From the NCBI GenBank assembly GCA_016926985.1, contig JAFGNO010000012.1:1-21544 (forward strand): a stretch of DNA of 21,544 nt. The letters are read 5' to 3'. The notes under the pieces are model-generated. The model was not told where the DNA came from, made no database searches, and was given only the letters and a program-made list of their open reading frames with translations. Of this stretch, positions 6,794 to 14,499 are shown in pieces (within the stretch, counting starts at the first letter, position 1; each line of letters opens with the position of its first letter). The stretch comes from Anaerolineae bacterium. Lineage in GTDB: Bacteria > Chloroflexota > Anaerolineae > Aggregatilineales > UBA3940. Made by a program: the position numbers and the translations under genes.

Positions 6794-7819
6794 ATGGCGG
6801 CACCAACTGCCCATCATGTGGTGGGTGTCCGTTTTTATGAAGTTGGCAAATTGTATCATTTCGATTCATCTGCCTACCCTGATGTTGAGCTTGGCGATTA
6901 TGTCATAGTGGAAACAGCTCGCGGCAGGCAGTTAGGGCAGATTATGGGCTTTATCCCGTCTCACCGGGTTGAATCGGTAAGAGTAAAACCGATCATGCGT
7001 CCGGCCACTGCCCGTGACCTGTTGATGAAAAAACTGCACGAGGCCAAAGCGGAGGAGGCCCTGGAAATCTGCCGTGAGCTTGCTTTGGAGCATAAAGAGC
7101 TTGACGGGGCCAAATTCGTCAGGGCATCCTATAACTACGATGGAAGTGTGCTGGCGTTTATCTATACCAGCGAAGAGATTGTTAACACCACCCGTCTGCG
7201 CAGGCAGTTGGCGCGCCAGTTTCGTTCGCGTGTGGAGATGCGCCGCATCGGCACTCGCGACGCCGCAAAAACACTTGGGGAATATGGAGCATGTGGCGCT
7301 CCTCGCTGTTGTGCATCGCACCTGACCGAATTCGGCCCAATCTCTATCAAGATGGCAAAGGCGCAGGGGATATCGCTTAACCCTACGGAGATCACGGGGA
7401 TGTGTGGAAGGCTGCGCTGCTGTCTCGGCTATGAATATGAGCAGTATGTAGAAGCCAGGAAGAGCCTGCCCAGGGTTAAGAAACTGGTTGGAACCCCGCA
7501 CGGTGAAGGTAAGGTGGTTGATGTTAATCCCCTGAAAGGCACTGTGACGGTTCGGGTCGAAGACACCTTTTTTGAAGTTGGAAAAGATGACCTGATGTCA
7601 CCGGATGAACTGCGCGCGGTCGAGGCCAGAGGGGGGGAGCGCGGTCAGGGCGCGGCCAGCCAGCGGTCATCGGTTCCTCCTGATGTCCCGGCAGCAGATA
7701 CCGGGAAAGAGCCTTTGCCCCGGCAGAAAGAGTCAAAAGACCAGCAGTACAGATCGGATGGAAAGCGACGCCCGCGCCGCAGGCGTGGCCGTAAAAGCCC
7801 GGATAGTTCAAAACAGTAG
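6794..7819 (+). CDS. PSP1-domain protein, RicT/YaaT-like
   Basis: This is a 341-residue protein with an ATG preceded by GGAGA at 6 nt. Residues 8-260 match the PSP1/RicT family. The conserved cysteines are present as CGAPRCC (C167, C172, C173) and CGRLRCCLGYE (C204, C209, C210). In Bacillus subtilis RicT works with RicA and RicF, carries [4Fe-4S] clusters, and affects RNase Y-dependent RNA maturation, sporulation and competence. Which of these applies here is unknown; ricA and ricF are not in the window. The last 75 residues are a low-complexity charged tail ending in a strongly basic stretch rich in RRRGRK, a possible RNA contact. A terminator follows directly, so the gene is probably monocistronic. 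Confidence 0.88.
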   Translation: MAAPTAHHVVGVRFYEVGKLYHFDSSAYPDVELGDYVIVETARGRQLGQIMGFIPSHRVESVRVKPIMRPATARDLLMKKLHEAKAEEALEICRELALEHKELDGAKFVRASYNYDGSVLAFIYTSEEIVNTTRLRRQLARQFRSRVEMRRIGTRDAAKTLGEYGACGAPRCCASHLTEFGPISIKMAKAQGISLNPTEITGMCGRLRCCLGYEYEQYVEARKSLPRVKKLVGTPHGEGKVVDVNPLKGTVTVRVEDTFFEVGKDDLMSPDELRAVEARGGERGQGAASQRSSVPPDVPAADTGKEPLPRQKESKDQQYRSDGKRRPRRRRGRKSPDSSKQ

Positions 7820-7828
7820 CGACATGCC

Positions 7829-7859
7829 AGGCTCCCGGCTGCCCCGAGGAGTCTTTTTT
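7829..7859 (+). terminator. Rho-independent terminator after the PSP1/RicT gene
   Basis: Left arm 7829-7838 (AGGCTCCCGG) pairs with 7844-7854 around a CTGCC loop. The stem contains one bulged A and one G-T pair and is followed by six T (7854-7859). It begins 10 nt after the stop codon. Confidence 0.7.
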
Positions 7860-7888
7860 CATTGAGTCCTGGTTGGAGCGACAGCATA

Positions 7889-9085
7889 ATGGAGATTGAC
7901 TTTTATCAACAGGCAACCCTTCTGCGCCCTGCAATGGTTGAGCGCCGACAAGATTTCCACCGGCATCCAGAGTTGGCATTTGAAGAGGTCAGGACAGCGG
8001 GAATTGTGGCCGCCCGCTTGTTGGAGCTTGGGCTGGAGGTCCAGACCGGTGTTGGGAAGACTGGCGTTGTCGGCCTGCTGGAAACCGGCCAACCTGGCCC
8101 AACCCTGCTGGTGCGGGCTGATATGGATGCATTACCCATTCAGGAGGCTAATGAAACCGGTTATGTGTCACAGACCCCTGGGAAAATGCATGCCTGTGGA
8201 CATGACGGGCATACGAGCATTGGGCTTGCTGTTGCCGAAATCTTGAGCAAACACAAGGACGCCCTCCGTGGGCGTGTGAAATTCGTCTTTCAGCCAGCAG
8301 AAGAGATTGGCGAGGGTGCTTCTGCCATGGTCAAAGATGGCGTGTTGGAAAACCCCCGCCCGGACTACACCATCGGGCTTCATCTCTGGAATGACCTGCC
8401 GGTTGGGAAAGTGGCTGTCACCCCCGGCCCGGCGATGGCAGCTTCGGATATCTGGGAATGCGTCATTACCGGTCATGGCGGCCATGGGGCTGCGCCGCAC
8501 CAGACTCGCGACCCAATTGTCGCGACCGCGCAAATCATTAATGCCCTTCAGACGATTGTCAGCCGTAATGTGCACCCACTGGATACGGCAGTCGTGAGCG
8601 TGGGCACGATAAAGGGTGGGGATGTCTTTAACGTGATCCCGGCCTGCGTTGAAATGACCGGCACGGTTCGCACCTATAAGAAAGATACCAAACGCCTGGT
8701 CCATGAGAGATTGACTACTCTTATTGAGGGAATTGCTGCGGCCTGCCAATGTGACGCATCGGTCGAAATTGCGGAAATGACCCTTGCTGTTGATAATGAC
8801 AGGGAGTTATCTGAGCAAATTGCTGCGATCGCGGCAGATATTGTGGGCAACGCTAATGTTGTTCGTGATGAACGGACAATGGGCGCAGAAGATGTCTCTT
8901 TTCTGATGGAAGATATCCCCGGGTGTTATTTCTTTATCGGGTCATCGAATCCTGCACGTGACCTTCATTACCCTCACCACAACCCCCGCTTCGACTTTGA
9001 TGAAGAGGCCCTTGTAATCGGCGCTGCGGTGCTGGCTAAAGCTGCGGCAAGTATTTTGGGAGTTGACGCTCAGCCTTCTGACTGA
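7889..9085 (+). CDS. M20-family metal-dependent amidohydrolase
   Basis: This 398-residue enzyme belongs to the M20D group (N-acyl-amino-acid, hippurate or IAA-amino-acid hydrolases). It hydrolyses an amide bond with a di-metal centre. Visible motifs are RRQDFHRHPELAFEE near the N-terminus, RADMDALPIQE, HACGHDGHTS with metal ligands C103 and H105, QPAEE with E138/E139, and GLHLW with H165. The dimerisation insert contains GHGGHGAAPH. The C-terminal histidine lies in the YPHHNPRFDFDE segment. The chosen start is the ATG at 7889 with GGAG 10 nt upstream; an in-frame TTG at 7862 abuts the preceding terminator and is unlikely. There is no signal peptide, so it is cytoplasmic. The substrate cannot be fixed from sequence alone. 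Confidence 0.9.
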   Translation: MEIDFYQQATLLRPAMVERRQDFHRHPELAFEEVRTAGIVAARLLELGLEVQTGVGKTGVVGLLETGQPGPTLLVRADMDALPIQEANETGYVSQTPGKMHACGHDGHTSIGLAVAEILSKHKDALRGRVKFVFQPAEEIGEGASAMVKDGVLENPRPDYTIGLHLWNDLPVGKVAVTPGPAMAASDIWECVITGHGGHGAAPHQTRDPIVATAQIINALQTIVSRNVHPLDTAVVSVGTIKGGDVFNVIPACVEMTGTVRTYKKDTKRLVHERLTTLIEGIAAACQCDASVEIAEMTLAVDNDRELSEQIAAIAADIVGNANVVRDERTMGAEDVSFLMEDIPGCYFFIGSSNPARDLHYPHHNPRFDFDEEALVIGAAVLAKAAASILGVDAQPSD

Positions 9086-9112
9086 CCGCTCTGGTAGTAA
9101 AGGAAAAAACTG

Positions 9113-10405
9113 ATGCCCGCACATGTTGTGGTTGGAATGCAGTGGGGAGATGAGGGTAAAGGCCGCGTGGCCGACTTGCTTGCGCAGGATGCCGACATTG
9201 TTGCACGCTTTGCCGGCGGCGATAATGCCGGGCATACCGTTCAGGTAGGAGACGAGTCATTTAAGCTGCACCTCATCCCCTCAGGTGTCTTGCACCAGGA
9301 CGTGGTATGCGTACTGGGCAATGGCATGGTCATCAACCCCTTAAAGTTGGTAGAGGAGCTGCGGGTACTGGAAAGCCGGGGCGTTGACATTTCTCCTGAC
9401 CGGATTCGGATTGCAGAGAATGCGCATATCATTACCCCAATCCATACTGCTTTGGATAGTGCTAAAGAGAACCAGCGTGGGGCCGGGGCAATTGGAACAA
9501 CCCGGCGCGGCATTGGGCCAGCCTACATGGATAAAGTGGGCCGGATGGGCCTGCGCGCGGGGTTAATGCGGGACATAGATCGCTTTGCTGAAGCCGTAAA
9601 AGAGCGGATTGTCATCGGCAACCGGATTCTGACCACGCTGTATGGCTCAATAGCTGTTGATGGCGAGGCAATGGCCGATGAATTGGCGAATGCCGCGCAG
9701 TTTCTGAGTGCCTACATCGCAGACACTCCATTGCTGCTCCACCGGGCATTGGAGGATGGAAAGCGGGTGCTGTGCGAAGGCGCCCAGGGCACGCTGCTGG
9801 ATATCGATCATGGGCATTATCCCTATGTAACCAGCTCATCGCCAACGGTTGGGGGGGCTATTACCGGGCTGGGGATTGCGCCAAAATACATTGACCGCGT
9901 GACAGGTGTTGCCAAAGCCTACAGTACGCGCGTGGGATCTGGCCCATTCCCAACCGAGCTGGAAGGCGATTTAGGCAATAAGCTGCGCGGTACCGGAGAA
10001 AATCCCTGGGATGAATATGGAACCACCACCGGTCGGCCTCGCCGCTGCGGCTGGCTGGACACGGTAGTCCTGCGCTATGCCGCCCGGATCAATGGGTTGA
10101 CTGATATTGTGCTCACCAAGCTGGATATCCTCAGTGGCTTTGAGGAGGTGTCTGTGGCGGATAGCTATATGTGCCAGGGTGAACTGATGCATGAAGTCCC
10201 GGGCGATCACCTGATGATGGCCCGGTGCGAACCGGTTTACGAGACACTGCGTGGCTGGGATGACGCGATCTCTGATATTCAGCAGCTTGATGACCTCCCC
10301 GGCGCTGCGCGGGACTATATTGATCATGTCCAGGGACTTGTCAATCGGCCTATTTGTATGGTGACAGTGGGGCCTTCTCGCCACCAGTTCATCCGGGTAT
10401 TCTGA
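9113..10405 (+). CDS. purA: Adenylosuccinate synthetase
   Basis: This 430-residue enzyme makes adenylosuccinate from IMP and aspartate using GTP, the first step from IMP to AMP. The N-terminal GTP-binding loop is WGDEGKGR with catalytic D13, and H41 is present in DNAGHT. Other family blocks are GTTRRGIGPAYMDK, EGAQGTLLDIDHG, YPYVTSSSPT, AYSTRVGSGPFPTE and TGRPRRCGWLD. Length is normal for the family. The ATG has AAAGGA at 7 nt. It lies 27 nt after the amidohydrolase stop, so the two may be cotranscribed. The last residue of the P-loop is Arg rather than the common Lys, a conservative change. Confidence 0.97.
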   Translation: MPAHVVVGMQWGDEGKGRVADLLAQDADIVARFAGGDNAGHTVQVGDESFKLHLIPSGVLHQDVVCVLGNGMVINPLKLVEELRVLESRGVDISPDRIRIAENAHIITPIHTALDSAKENQRGAGAIGTTRRGIGPAYMDKVGRMGLRAGLMRDIDRFAEAVKERIVIGNRILTTLYGSIAVDGEAMADELANAAQFLSAYIADTPLLLHRALEDGKRVLCEGAQGTLLDIDHGHYPYVTSSSPTVGGAITGLGIAPKYIDRVTGVAKAYSTRVGSGPFPTELEGDLGNKLRGTGENPWDEYGTTTGRPRRCGWLDTVVLRYAARINGLTDIVLTKLDILSGFEEVSVADSYMCQGELMHEVPGDHLMMARCEPVYETLRGWDDAISDIQQLDDLPGAARDYIDHVQGLVNRPICMVTVGPSRHQFIRVF

Positions 10406-10474
10406 GGCGACGCTCTCCTCTTCATCGCTTTCGGAATAGTCTCTTTTTATGCTTGATTCAGGATGAATGTCATC

Positions 10475-10504
10475 TTGACGCTATAACTGTCACACTGCTA
10501 TACT
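10475..10504 (+). promoter_or_regulatory. Sigma-70-type promoter of the cytochrome b6-Rieske operon
   Basis: TTGACG (10475-10480), 18 nt, TATACT (10499-10504) is the best consensus-like promoter in the window. A second TATACT occurs at 10510-10515. Predicted transcription start is about 10511, giving a leader of about 200 nt before the first ATG. Confidence 0.6.
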
Positions 10505-10526
10505 CCGGCTATACTCGTCCGTTATT

Positions 10527-10544
10527 CTACCGACCGGTCGGTAG
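10527..10544. promoter_or_regulatory. 18-bp perfect palindrome, probable TetR-family operator
   Basis: CTACCGACCGGTCGGTAG is identical to its reverse complement. It lies about 15-33 bp downstream of the predicted transcription start, a place where a bound repressor would block elongation or initiation. The core ACCGACCGGTCGGT is of the type bound by TetR-family regulators; for example, Thermus PfmR recognises a TACCGACCG-type pseudopalindrome. No tetR gene lies in the window, so the regulator is unidentified. Confidence 0.6.
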
Positions 10545-10709
10545 GTGAATGTCATAAAACGGAGTATTTGCCATCACCATTTTTCTCTCCACCGCTATAG
10601 CACGTAAGGTTTTCACATATTTCGTTCACTCATAATCGCACTGGCTATTCTCGGAAGCCATTATTTACAGTGTTATGATTCCTGACCTGTTTAAAACTGG
10701 AGGTGATTT

Positions 10710-11699
10710 ATGCACCTGAAACCACATCGTTTGCTGCTTACCGGTGGCATGATGCTGGCTTTGTTGGGACTGCTTGCTTTTATTGCCCACCCGGCTTATA
10801 CCCGGGCGCCGGAGGATGGCGTCGTCAATCTGCCTGAACCCGATCCGGCTGAAGGCACCGCTGTCACAATAGCGCCCCCCCCGGTTGAGCAAAACACCTG
10901 CCAGCACTGTCACCTTGAGGGCGAGGATACAGGCATCTGGACGCCCACTGCTCGCTGGGGCGTTTTTGGTCTCGCCGGGTTGGTATTTGTGTTTGGCCTC
11001 TATCGCAGCGCCAGCACCTGGGTGAGCAGGGATCGCTGGAAACCCCTGCTGGCACGAGCCACCGATTATGTGGAAGAACGTTACAGCATCAAGGAACCGC
11101 TGGAAAAGGTTCTCAAAAAGCCTGTTCCCAGGTTTGCCACTCAGTGGTTTTATTGCCTGGGAGGGATCACCGCATTTCTATTTGTGGTACAGGGACTGAC
11201 CGGGATTATGCTTGCCTTCTATTACAAGCCGACTCCGGACGAGGCCTATGCCAGCATCCAGTTTATTGAGACACAGGTGCGGTTTGGAGCCTCCATCAGG
11301 GCGATCCATCACTGGGCGGCAAATGGCATGATCGTGATGTGTGTTGCCCATGCATTCCGGGTGTTTATCACGGGAGCCTACAAAGCGCCCCGTGAGCTGA
11401 ACTGGGTTGGCGGGACATTGCTTTTGCTCATGACCCTGGCCTTTGGCTTCACCGGCTATCTGCTTCCCTGGGATCAGCGTGCTTACTGGGCGACAACTGT
11501 GGGCACGGAGATTGCAGGCGGTGTCCCCGACCTGGGCATCGTTGCGTTGATATTTCTGCGTGCCGGGTGGGCAGTCACCGAGGCTACACTGAGCCGCTTC
11601 TACGCGGTACATATCTTTGCCTTGCCGCTGGTTACTGTTGCCCTGATGGGGCTTCATTTTCTCATGATCCGGCGCCAGGGCGTTGCAGAGCCACTGTAG
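10710..11699 (+). CDS. Cytochrome b6-type subunit with N-terminal CxxCH (heme c-like) extension
   Basis: This is a 329-residue protein. Residues 140-329 align by eye with cytochrome b6: b-heme ligands H200 and H214 (spacing 14), H301 and H316 (spacing 15), the PWDQ motif, and the FYCLGG segment with C149 at the position of the b6 cysteine that binds heme ci. The first 110 residues are extra: a membrane segment at 10-28, a Pro-rich external loop with CQHCH (C64, C67, H68), then a second membrane segment at 84-101. This topology puts CxxCH on the outer (p) side, where the Rieske protein delivers electrons. No Met is present in the loop as sixth ligand. GGAGG lies 6 nt before the ATG. It is first in a five-gene cluster with no separate cytochrome f or c1. 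Confidence 0.9.
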   Translation: MHLKPHRLLLTGGMMLALLGLLAFIAHPAYTRAPEDGVVNLPEPDPAEGTAVTIAPPPVEQNTCQHCHLEGEDTGIWTPTARWGVFGLAGLVFVFGLYRSASTWVSRDRWKPLLARATDYVEERYSIKEPLEKVLKKPVPRFATQWFYCLGGITAFLFVVQGLTGIMLAFYYKPTPDEAYASIQFIETQVRFGASIRAIHHWAANGMIVMCVAHAFRVFITGAYKAPRELNWVGGTLLLLMTLAFGFTGYLLPWDQRAYWATTVGTEIAGGVPDLGIVALIFLRAGWAVTEATLSRFYAVHIFALPLVTVALMGLHFLMIRRQGVAEPL

Positions 11700-11713
11700 A
11701 CCTGAGGTGTGAT

Positions 11714-12118
11714 ATGGCAGAAGAAAAAAAGGACCGAAGATTCGAGACCATCCCATTCTTCCCGGATCACGTGCTTACCGAGTTTTATGTCACTCTGGGA
11801 GTGCTTGCTCTGGTGGTGCTGGTAGCGGTGCTGGGTGCATTTATGCCGGTGGGATTGGATGACCCCGCCGATCCGATGGTTACCCCCGATCATACCAAGC
11901 CGGAATGGTATTTCCTGTTTTTGTACCAGCTTCTCAAATATGTTCCTAAAACGCTGGGCGTATTGATACCCATTGTGGGATTCCTGATTATTGTAATCTG
12001 GCCGTTCATCGATCGGCGCCCAGATCAGTCCCAGCGCCCCATGCGATGGCGTATTGTTGCCGTTGTCGTGTTCATGATTGGGGTGATTGTGCTGACAATT
12101 CTGGGGGAGGTAACGTAA
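11714..12118 (+). CDS. Cytochrome b6f-type subunit IV
   Basis: This 134-residue protein has three predicted membrane segments (about 24-46, 77-97 and 108-130). The quinol-oxidation-site motif PEWY is present in KPEWYFLFLYQLLKYVP. It is the C-terminal half of a split cytochrome b, like PetD, and pairs with the b6 subunit encoded 14 nt upstream. The start is the ATG at 11714 with GAGG 6 nt upstream; upstream in-frame starts would run back into the b6 gene. The split into b6 plus subunit IV, rather than one long cytochrome b, is typical of b6f and Firmicutes-type b6c complexes. Its stop overlaps the Rieske start by one base (TAATG). Confidence 0.9.
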   Translation: MAEEKKDRRFETIPFFPDHVLTEFYVTLGVLALVVLVAVLGAFMPVGLDDPADPMVTPDHTKPEWYFLFLYQLLKYVPKTLGVLIPIVGFLIIVIWPFIDRRPDQSQRPMRWRIVAVVVFMIGVIVLTILGEVT

Positions 12119-12564
12119 TGGCTGAAAATCTGACACGCCGTCAGTTCATGAAAATTGCCGGATGGGCTGCTACTGTGACTGGCTTTACGGCACTATCCAT
12201 TCCGGTTATTGCCTACTTCTATCCGAAAGACCTGGCAGAGGCTCCTTCCGAGCCTGTGCTGGTGGGCCCACCGGATGAGATCGGGATTGGCGAGTCTAAA
12301 ACTATCCCGTTTGGACGTTACCCGGTGCTGGTTATCAACACAGGGGAAGGTCTGCGTGCCTATTCGGCTGTCTGCACCCATTTCGCCTGCCTGGTGAATT
12401 GGGAGCCGGACACCGGTCAAATTCGGTGTCCCTGCCATGAGGGATATTTTGACCCGCTGGATGGCAGCGTCATCTCAGGACCACCGCCCCTGCCACTTGA
12501 AACAATACGGATCTTTACGGGTGAAGATGGCCTGATCTATATTGGGGGAGAAGAGGAAGCATGA
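12118..12564 (+). CDS. Rieske [2Fe-2S] protein with twin-arginine anchor
   Basis: This is a 148-residue protein. The N-terminus TRRQFMKIAGW followed by a hydrophobic stretch (14-34) is a Tat-type signal anchor. Cluster box I is CTHFAC (C86, H88, C91) and box II is CPCHEGYF (C104, C106, H107). Ligands are C86, H88, C104 and H107, with C91-C106 as the expected disulfide. Box I has Ala where most quinol-oxidase Rieske proteins have Gly, but the protein is otherwise standard. It ends with SGPPPLPL, the usual Pro loop, then a short tail. GGGAGG lies 7 nt upstream of the ATG. It takes electrons from quinol at the b6/subunit IV site; the acceptor is not encoded separately here. Confidence 0.92.
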   Translation: MAENLTRRQFMKIAGWAATVTGFTALSIPVIAYFYPKDLAEAPSEPVLVGPPDEIGIGESKTIPFGRYPVLVINTGEGLRAYSAVCTHFACLVNWEPDTGQIRCPCHEGYFDPLDGSVISGPPPLPLETIRIFTGEDGLIYIGGEEEA

Positions 12565-14462
12565 CAACCGGTACAATGCCAGCCGATGTGCAGAAAGCTC
12601 CACAGATCAACGGTAAAGCAATTCTGCTGGGGATCCGCGATTTCTTTGTCCATGCAGTTGTGCAGGTTCGTGTCCTCTCAAAACTCTATGCCGGGATCAT
12701 GCATGCGCTCATCTTCTGGGGGATGACCATCCAGTTGATCGGGACCGCTATCAGCCTGATGCAGATCCAGCTCTTTATACCGTTTGTTGAGCTTGGAGAC
12801 CTGTTCCCGGTCAATAACGCTTATCTGGGTTTTGAACTGGTGATGGACCTTGCCGGGCTTGCCATTCTGGCGGGGGCCTTGATGGCACTGTTCAGGCGGT
12901 TAGTGCTGCGCCCCAAAGCCCTTGAGACGCGTTGGGATGACTGGTATGCAATCGCCCTCCTGCTCATTATCCCGCTTCTTGGTTTTACATCTGAAGGCAT
13001 TCGCATTGTCGGCGCCGATCCGGCGTGGGCGCGCTGGTCGCCAGCAGGCAATGTCGCAGCGCAGCTTTTCCGCGGTCTGGGTATGAACTCTGAAATAGCC
13101 TGGGACTTGCATTACTGGTTCTACTGGGCGCATATGATTGGCGGCGTGGTCTTTGTTGCCAGTATTCCTTTTACCAAGCTGCGGCACCTGATCATTGGCC
13201 CGCTTAATATTGTGCTCAGGATGCGGGGCAAAAAGGCCGCTTTGACTCCAATCGAGAATATTGAAGAGGCTGAAATTCTCGGCGCTGGCGTTATCAATGA
13301 GCTTACACCATATCAATTGCTGTCTTTGGATGCCTGTGTGCGCTGTGGGCGCTGTGAGGAGGTTTGTCCCTCTACAGCGGCGGGGAATCCCTTCTCTCCG
13401 CGAGAGTTGATCCAGACGTTAAGAGGGGCAATGGTTGATGACCTGGTCGCGGCTAAAAATGGTGCTGACCTCAGGCAATTGGGCGAAGTTTTGGGTGATG
13501 ATTATGTCTGGCACTGTACCACCTGCGGAGCTTGCCTGGATCGGTGCCCGCTGTTCATCAACCCGGTCGCTGACGTAATTGAGGTGCGTCGAAATCAGGC
13601 TCTGATGACTGGCTCTATTCCCCAGTCCGCAGGACTGGCCTTGAGGAATATTGAGCGCCAGAACAACCCCTGGGGACTTCCGGCAGCAGACCGCGAGGCC
13701 TGGGCGGATGAACTGGGTGTGCGGATCCTAAACCCCGGTGAAGAGGTTGATGTACTGGTGTTTGTGGGCTGTGCCTTTTCATACGATGATCGCAGCAAAA
13801 AAGCTGGCAAAGCCTTTTTTGACCTGCTGAAAGCAGCAAATGTAGATTTTGCGATATTGGGCAATGCTGAAAGCTGCTGCGGTGAAACAGTCCGTCGCCT
13901 GGGTAATGAATACATGTTCCAGGTTTTGGCTGAGCAAAACATTGAAACGCTGGGTGAATACAAGTTTAACCGTATTGTCACCCAGTGTGCGCACTGTTTC
14001 AGCACACTGAAGAATGAATATCCGCAGTTTGGTGGGGATTTCGAGGTGCTGCATTACACCCAGTACTTGAACGAAATTGGACTGCCGGCTATGGCTGGTG
14101 GGGATGGTCAGACCATCACCTTCCATGACTCGTGCTACCTGGGGCGCTATAATGGGGTGATGGATGAACCCCGCAGCCTGCTGAAAGACGCCGGGGTGAA
14201 AACCCGGGAAATGAAACGCAGGCGGGAAAACGGGTTCTGCTGCGGCGGCGGTGGTGGGCAGATGTGGCTGGAAACAAATGCTGAAACACGTATCAGCAAT
14301 GTCCGGCTGGCAGAAGCAATGTCAACTGGCGCTGATGTCGTTGCAACCGCGTGCCCCTATTGCCTTCTGATGTTTGATGATTCCATTCGTTCTCAGGGGG
14401 TCGGGGAGCGTATCCAGGTGATGGATATTGCCGAGATCCTTGCCGGGCGGATTGAGCGCTAG
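12561..14462 (+). CDS. Membrane HdrD/EtfD-like Fe-S oxidoreductase with cytochrome b-like domain
   Basis: This is a 633-residue protein. Residues 25-220 contain several membrane helices of the NarI/HdrE type with histidines suited to b hemes (H31, H48, H184, H191, H209). Two [4Fe-4S] motifs follow: C259, C262, C265, C269 and C319, C322, C325, C329. Two CCG domains complete it: C404, C439-C440, C476, C479 and C525, C560-C561, C598, C601. CCG domains bind the non-cubane clusters of heterodisulfide reductase. The same architecture occurs in EtfD/EMO proteins, which pass electrons from ETF to menaquinone, and in DsrMK-like complexes. No ETF genes are present. The start overlaps the Rieske stop (ATGA), so the two are translationally coupled and probably part of one electron-transfer unit with the bc genes. 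Confidence 0.85.
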   Translation: MTTGTMPADVQKAPQINGKAILLGIRDFFVHAVVQVRVLSKLYAGIMHALIFWGMTIQLIGTAISLMQIQLFIPFVELGDLFPVNNAYLGFELVMDLAGLAILAGALMALFRRLVLRPKALETRWDDWYAIALLLIIPLLGFTSEGIRIVGADPAWARWSPAGNVAAQLFRGLGMNSEIAWDLHYWFYWAHMIGGVVFVASIPFTKLRHLIIGPLNIVLRMRGKKAALTPIENIEEAEILGAGVINELTPYQLLSLDACVRCGRCEEVCPSTAAGNPFSPRELIQTLRGAMVDDLVAAKNGADLRQLGEVLGDDYVWHCTTCGACLDRCPLFINPVADVIEVRRNQALMTGSIPQSAGLALRNIERQNNPWGLPAADREAWADELGVRILNPGEEVDVLVFVGCAFSYDDRSKKAGKAFFDLLKAANVDFAILGNAESCCGETVRRLGNEYMFQVLAEQNIETLGEYKFNRIVTQCAHCFSTLKNEYPQFGGDFEVLHYTQYLNEIGLPAMAGGDGQTITFHDSCYLGRYNGVMDEPRSLLKDAGVKTREMKRRRENGFCCGGGGGQMWLETNAETRISNVRLAEAMSTGADVVATACPYCLLMFDDSIRSQGVGERIQVMDIAEILAGRIER

Positions 14463-14499
14463 GGTATGATATGAGGTTGCTGTAGCGGGGGGAGGAGAT

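Larger units (their letters stand above)
10406..10709. other. 304-bp intergenic region upstream of the cytochrome b6 operon
   Basis: It contains a promoter (10475-10504) and a perfect palindrome (10527-10544), listed separately, followed by about 165 nt that would be 5' leader. I see no convincing terminator for purA: a T-run near 10443 lacks a good stem. No coding frame with a Shine-Dalgarno was found. Confidence 0.6.

Noticed and set aside
7862..7888. TTG at 7862 as start of the amidohydrolase
   Set aside because: It directly follows the T-run of the preceding terminator and has no Shine-Dalgarno; the ATG at 7889 has GGAG upstream and fits the family N-terminus.
12561..14462. Firm assignment of the HdrD-like gene as EtfD or as heterodisulfide reductase
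   Set aside because: The architecture is shared by several families. No etfAB or hdrABC genes are adjacent, and the neighbouring FdhB-like gene points to another donor, so only the general class is given.
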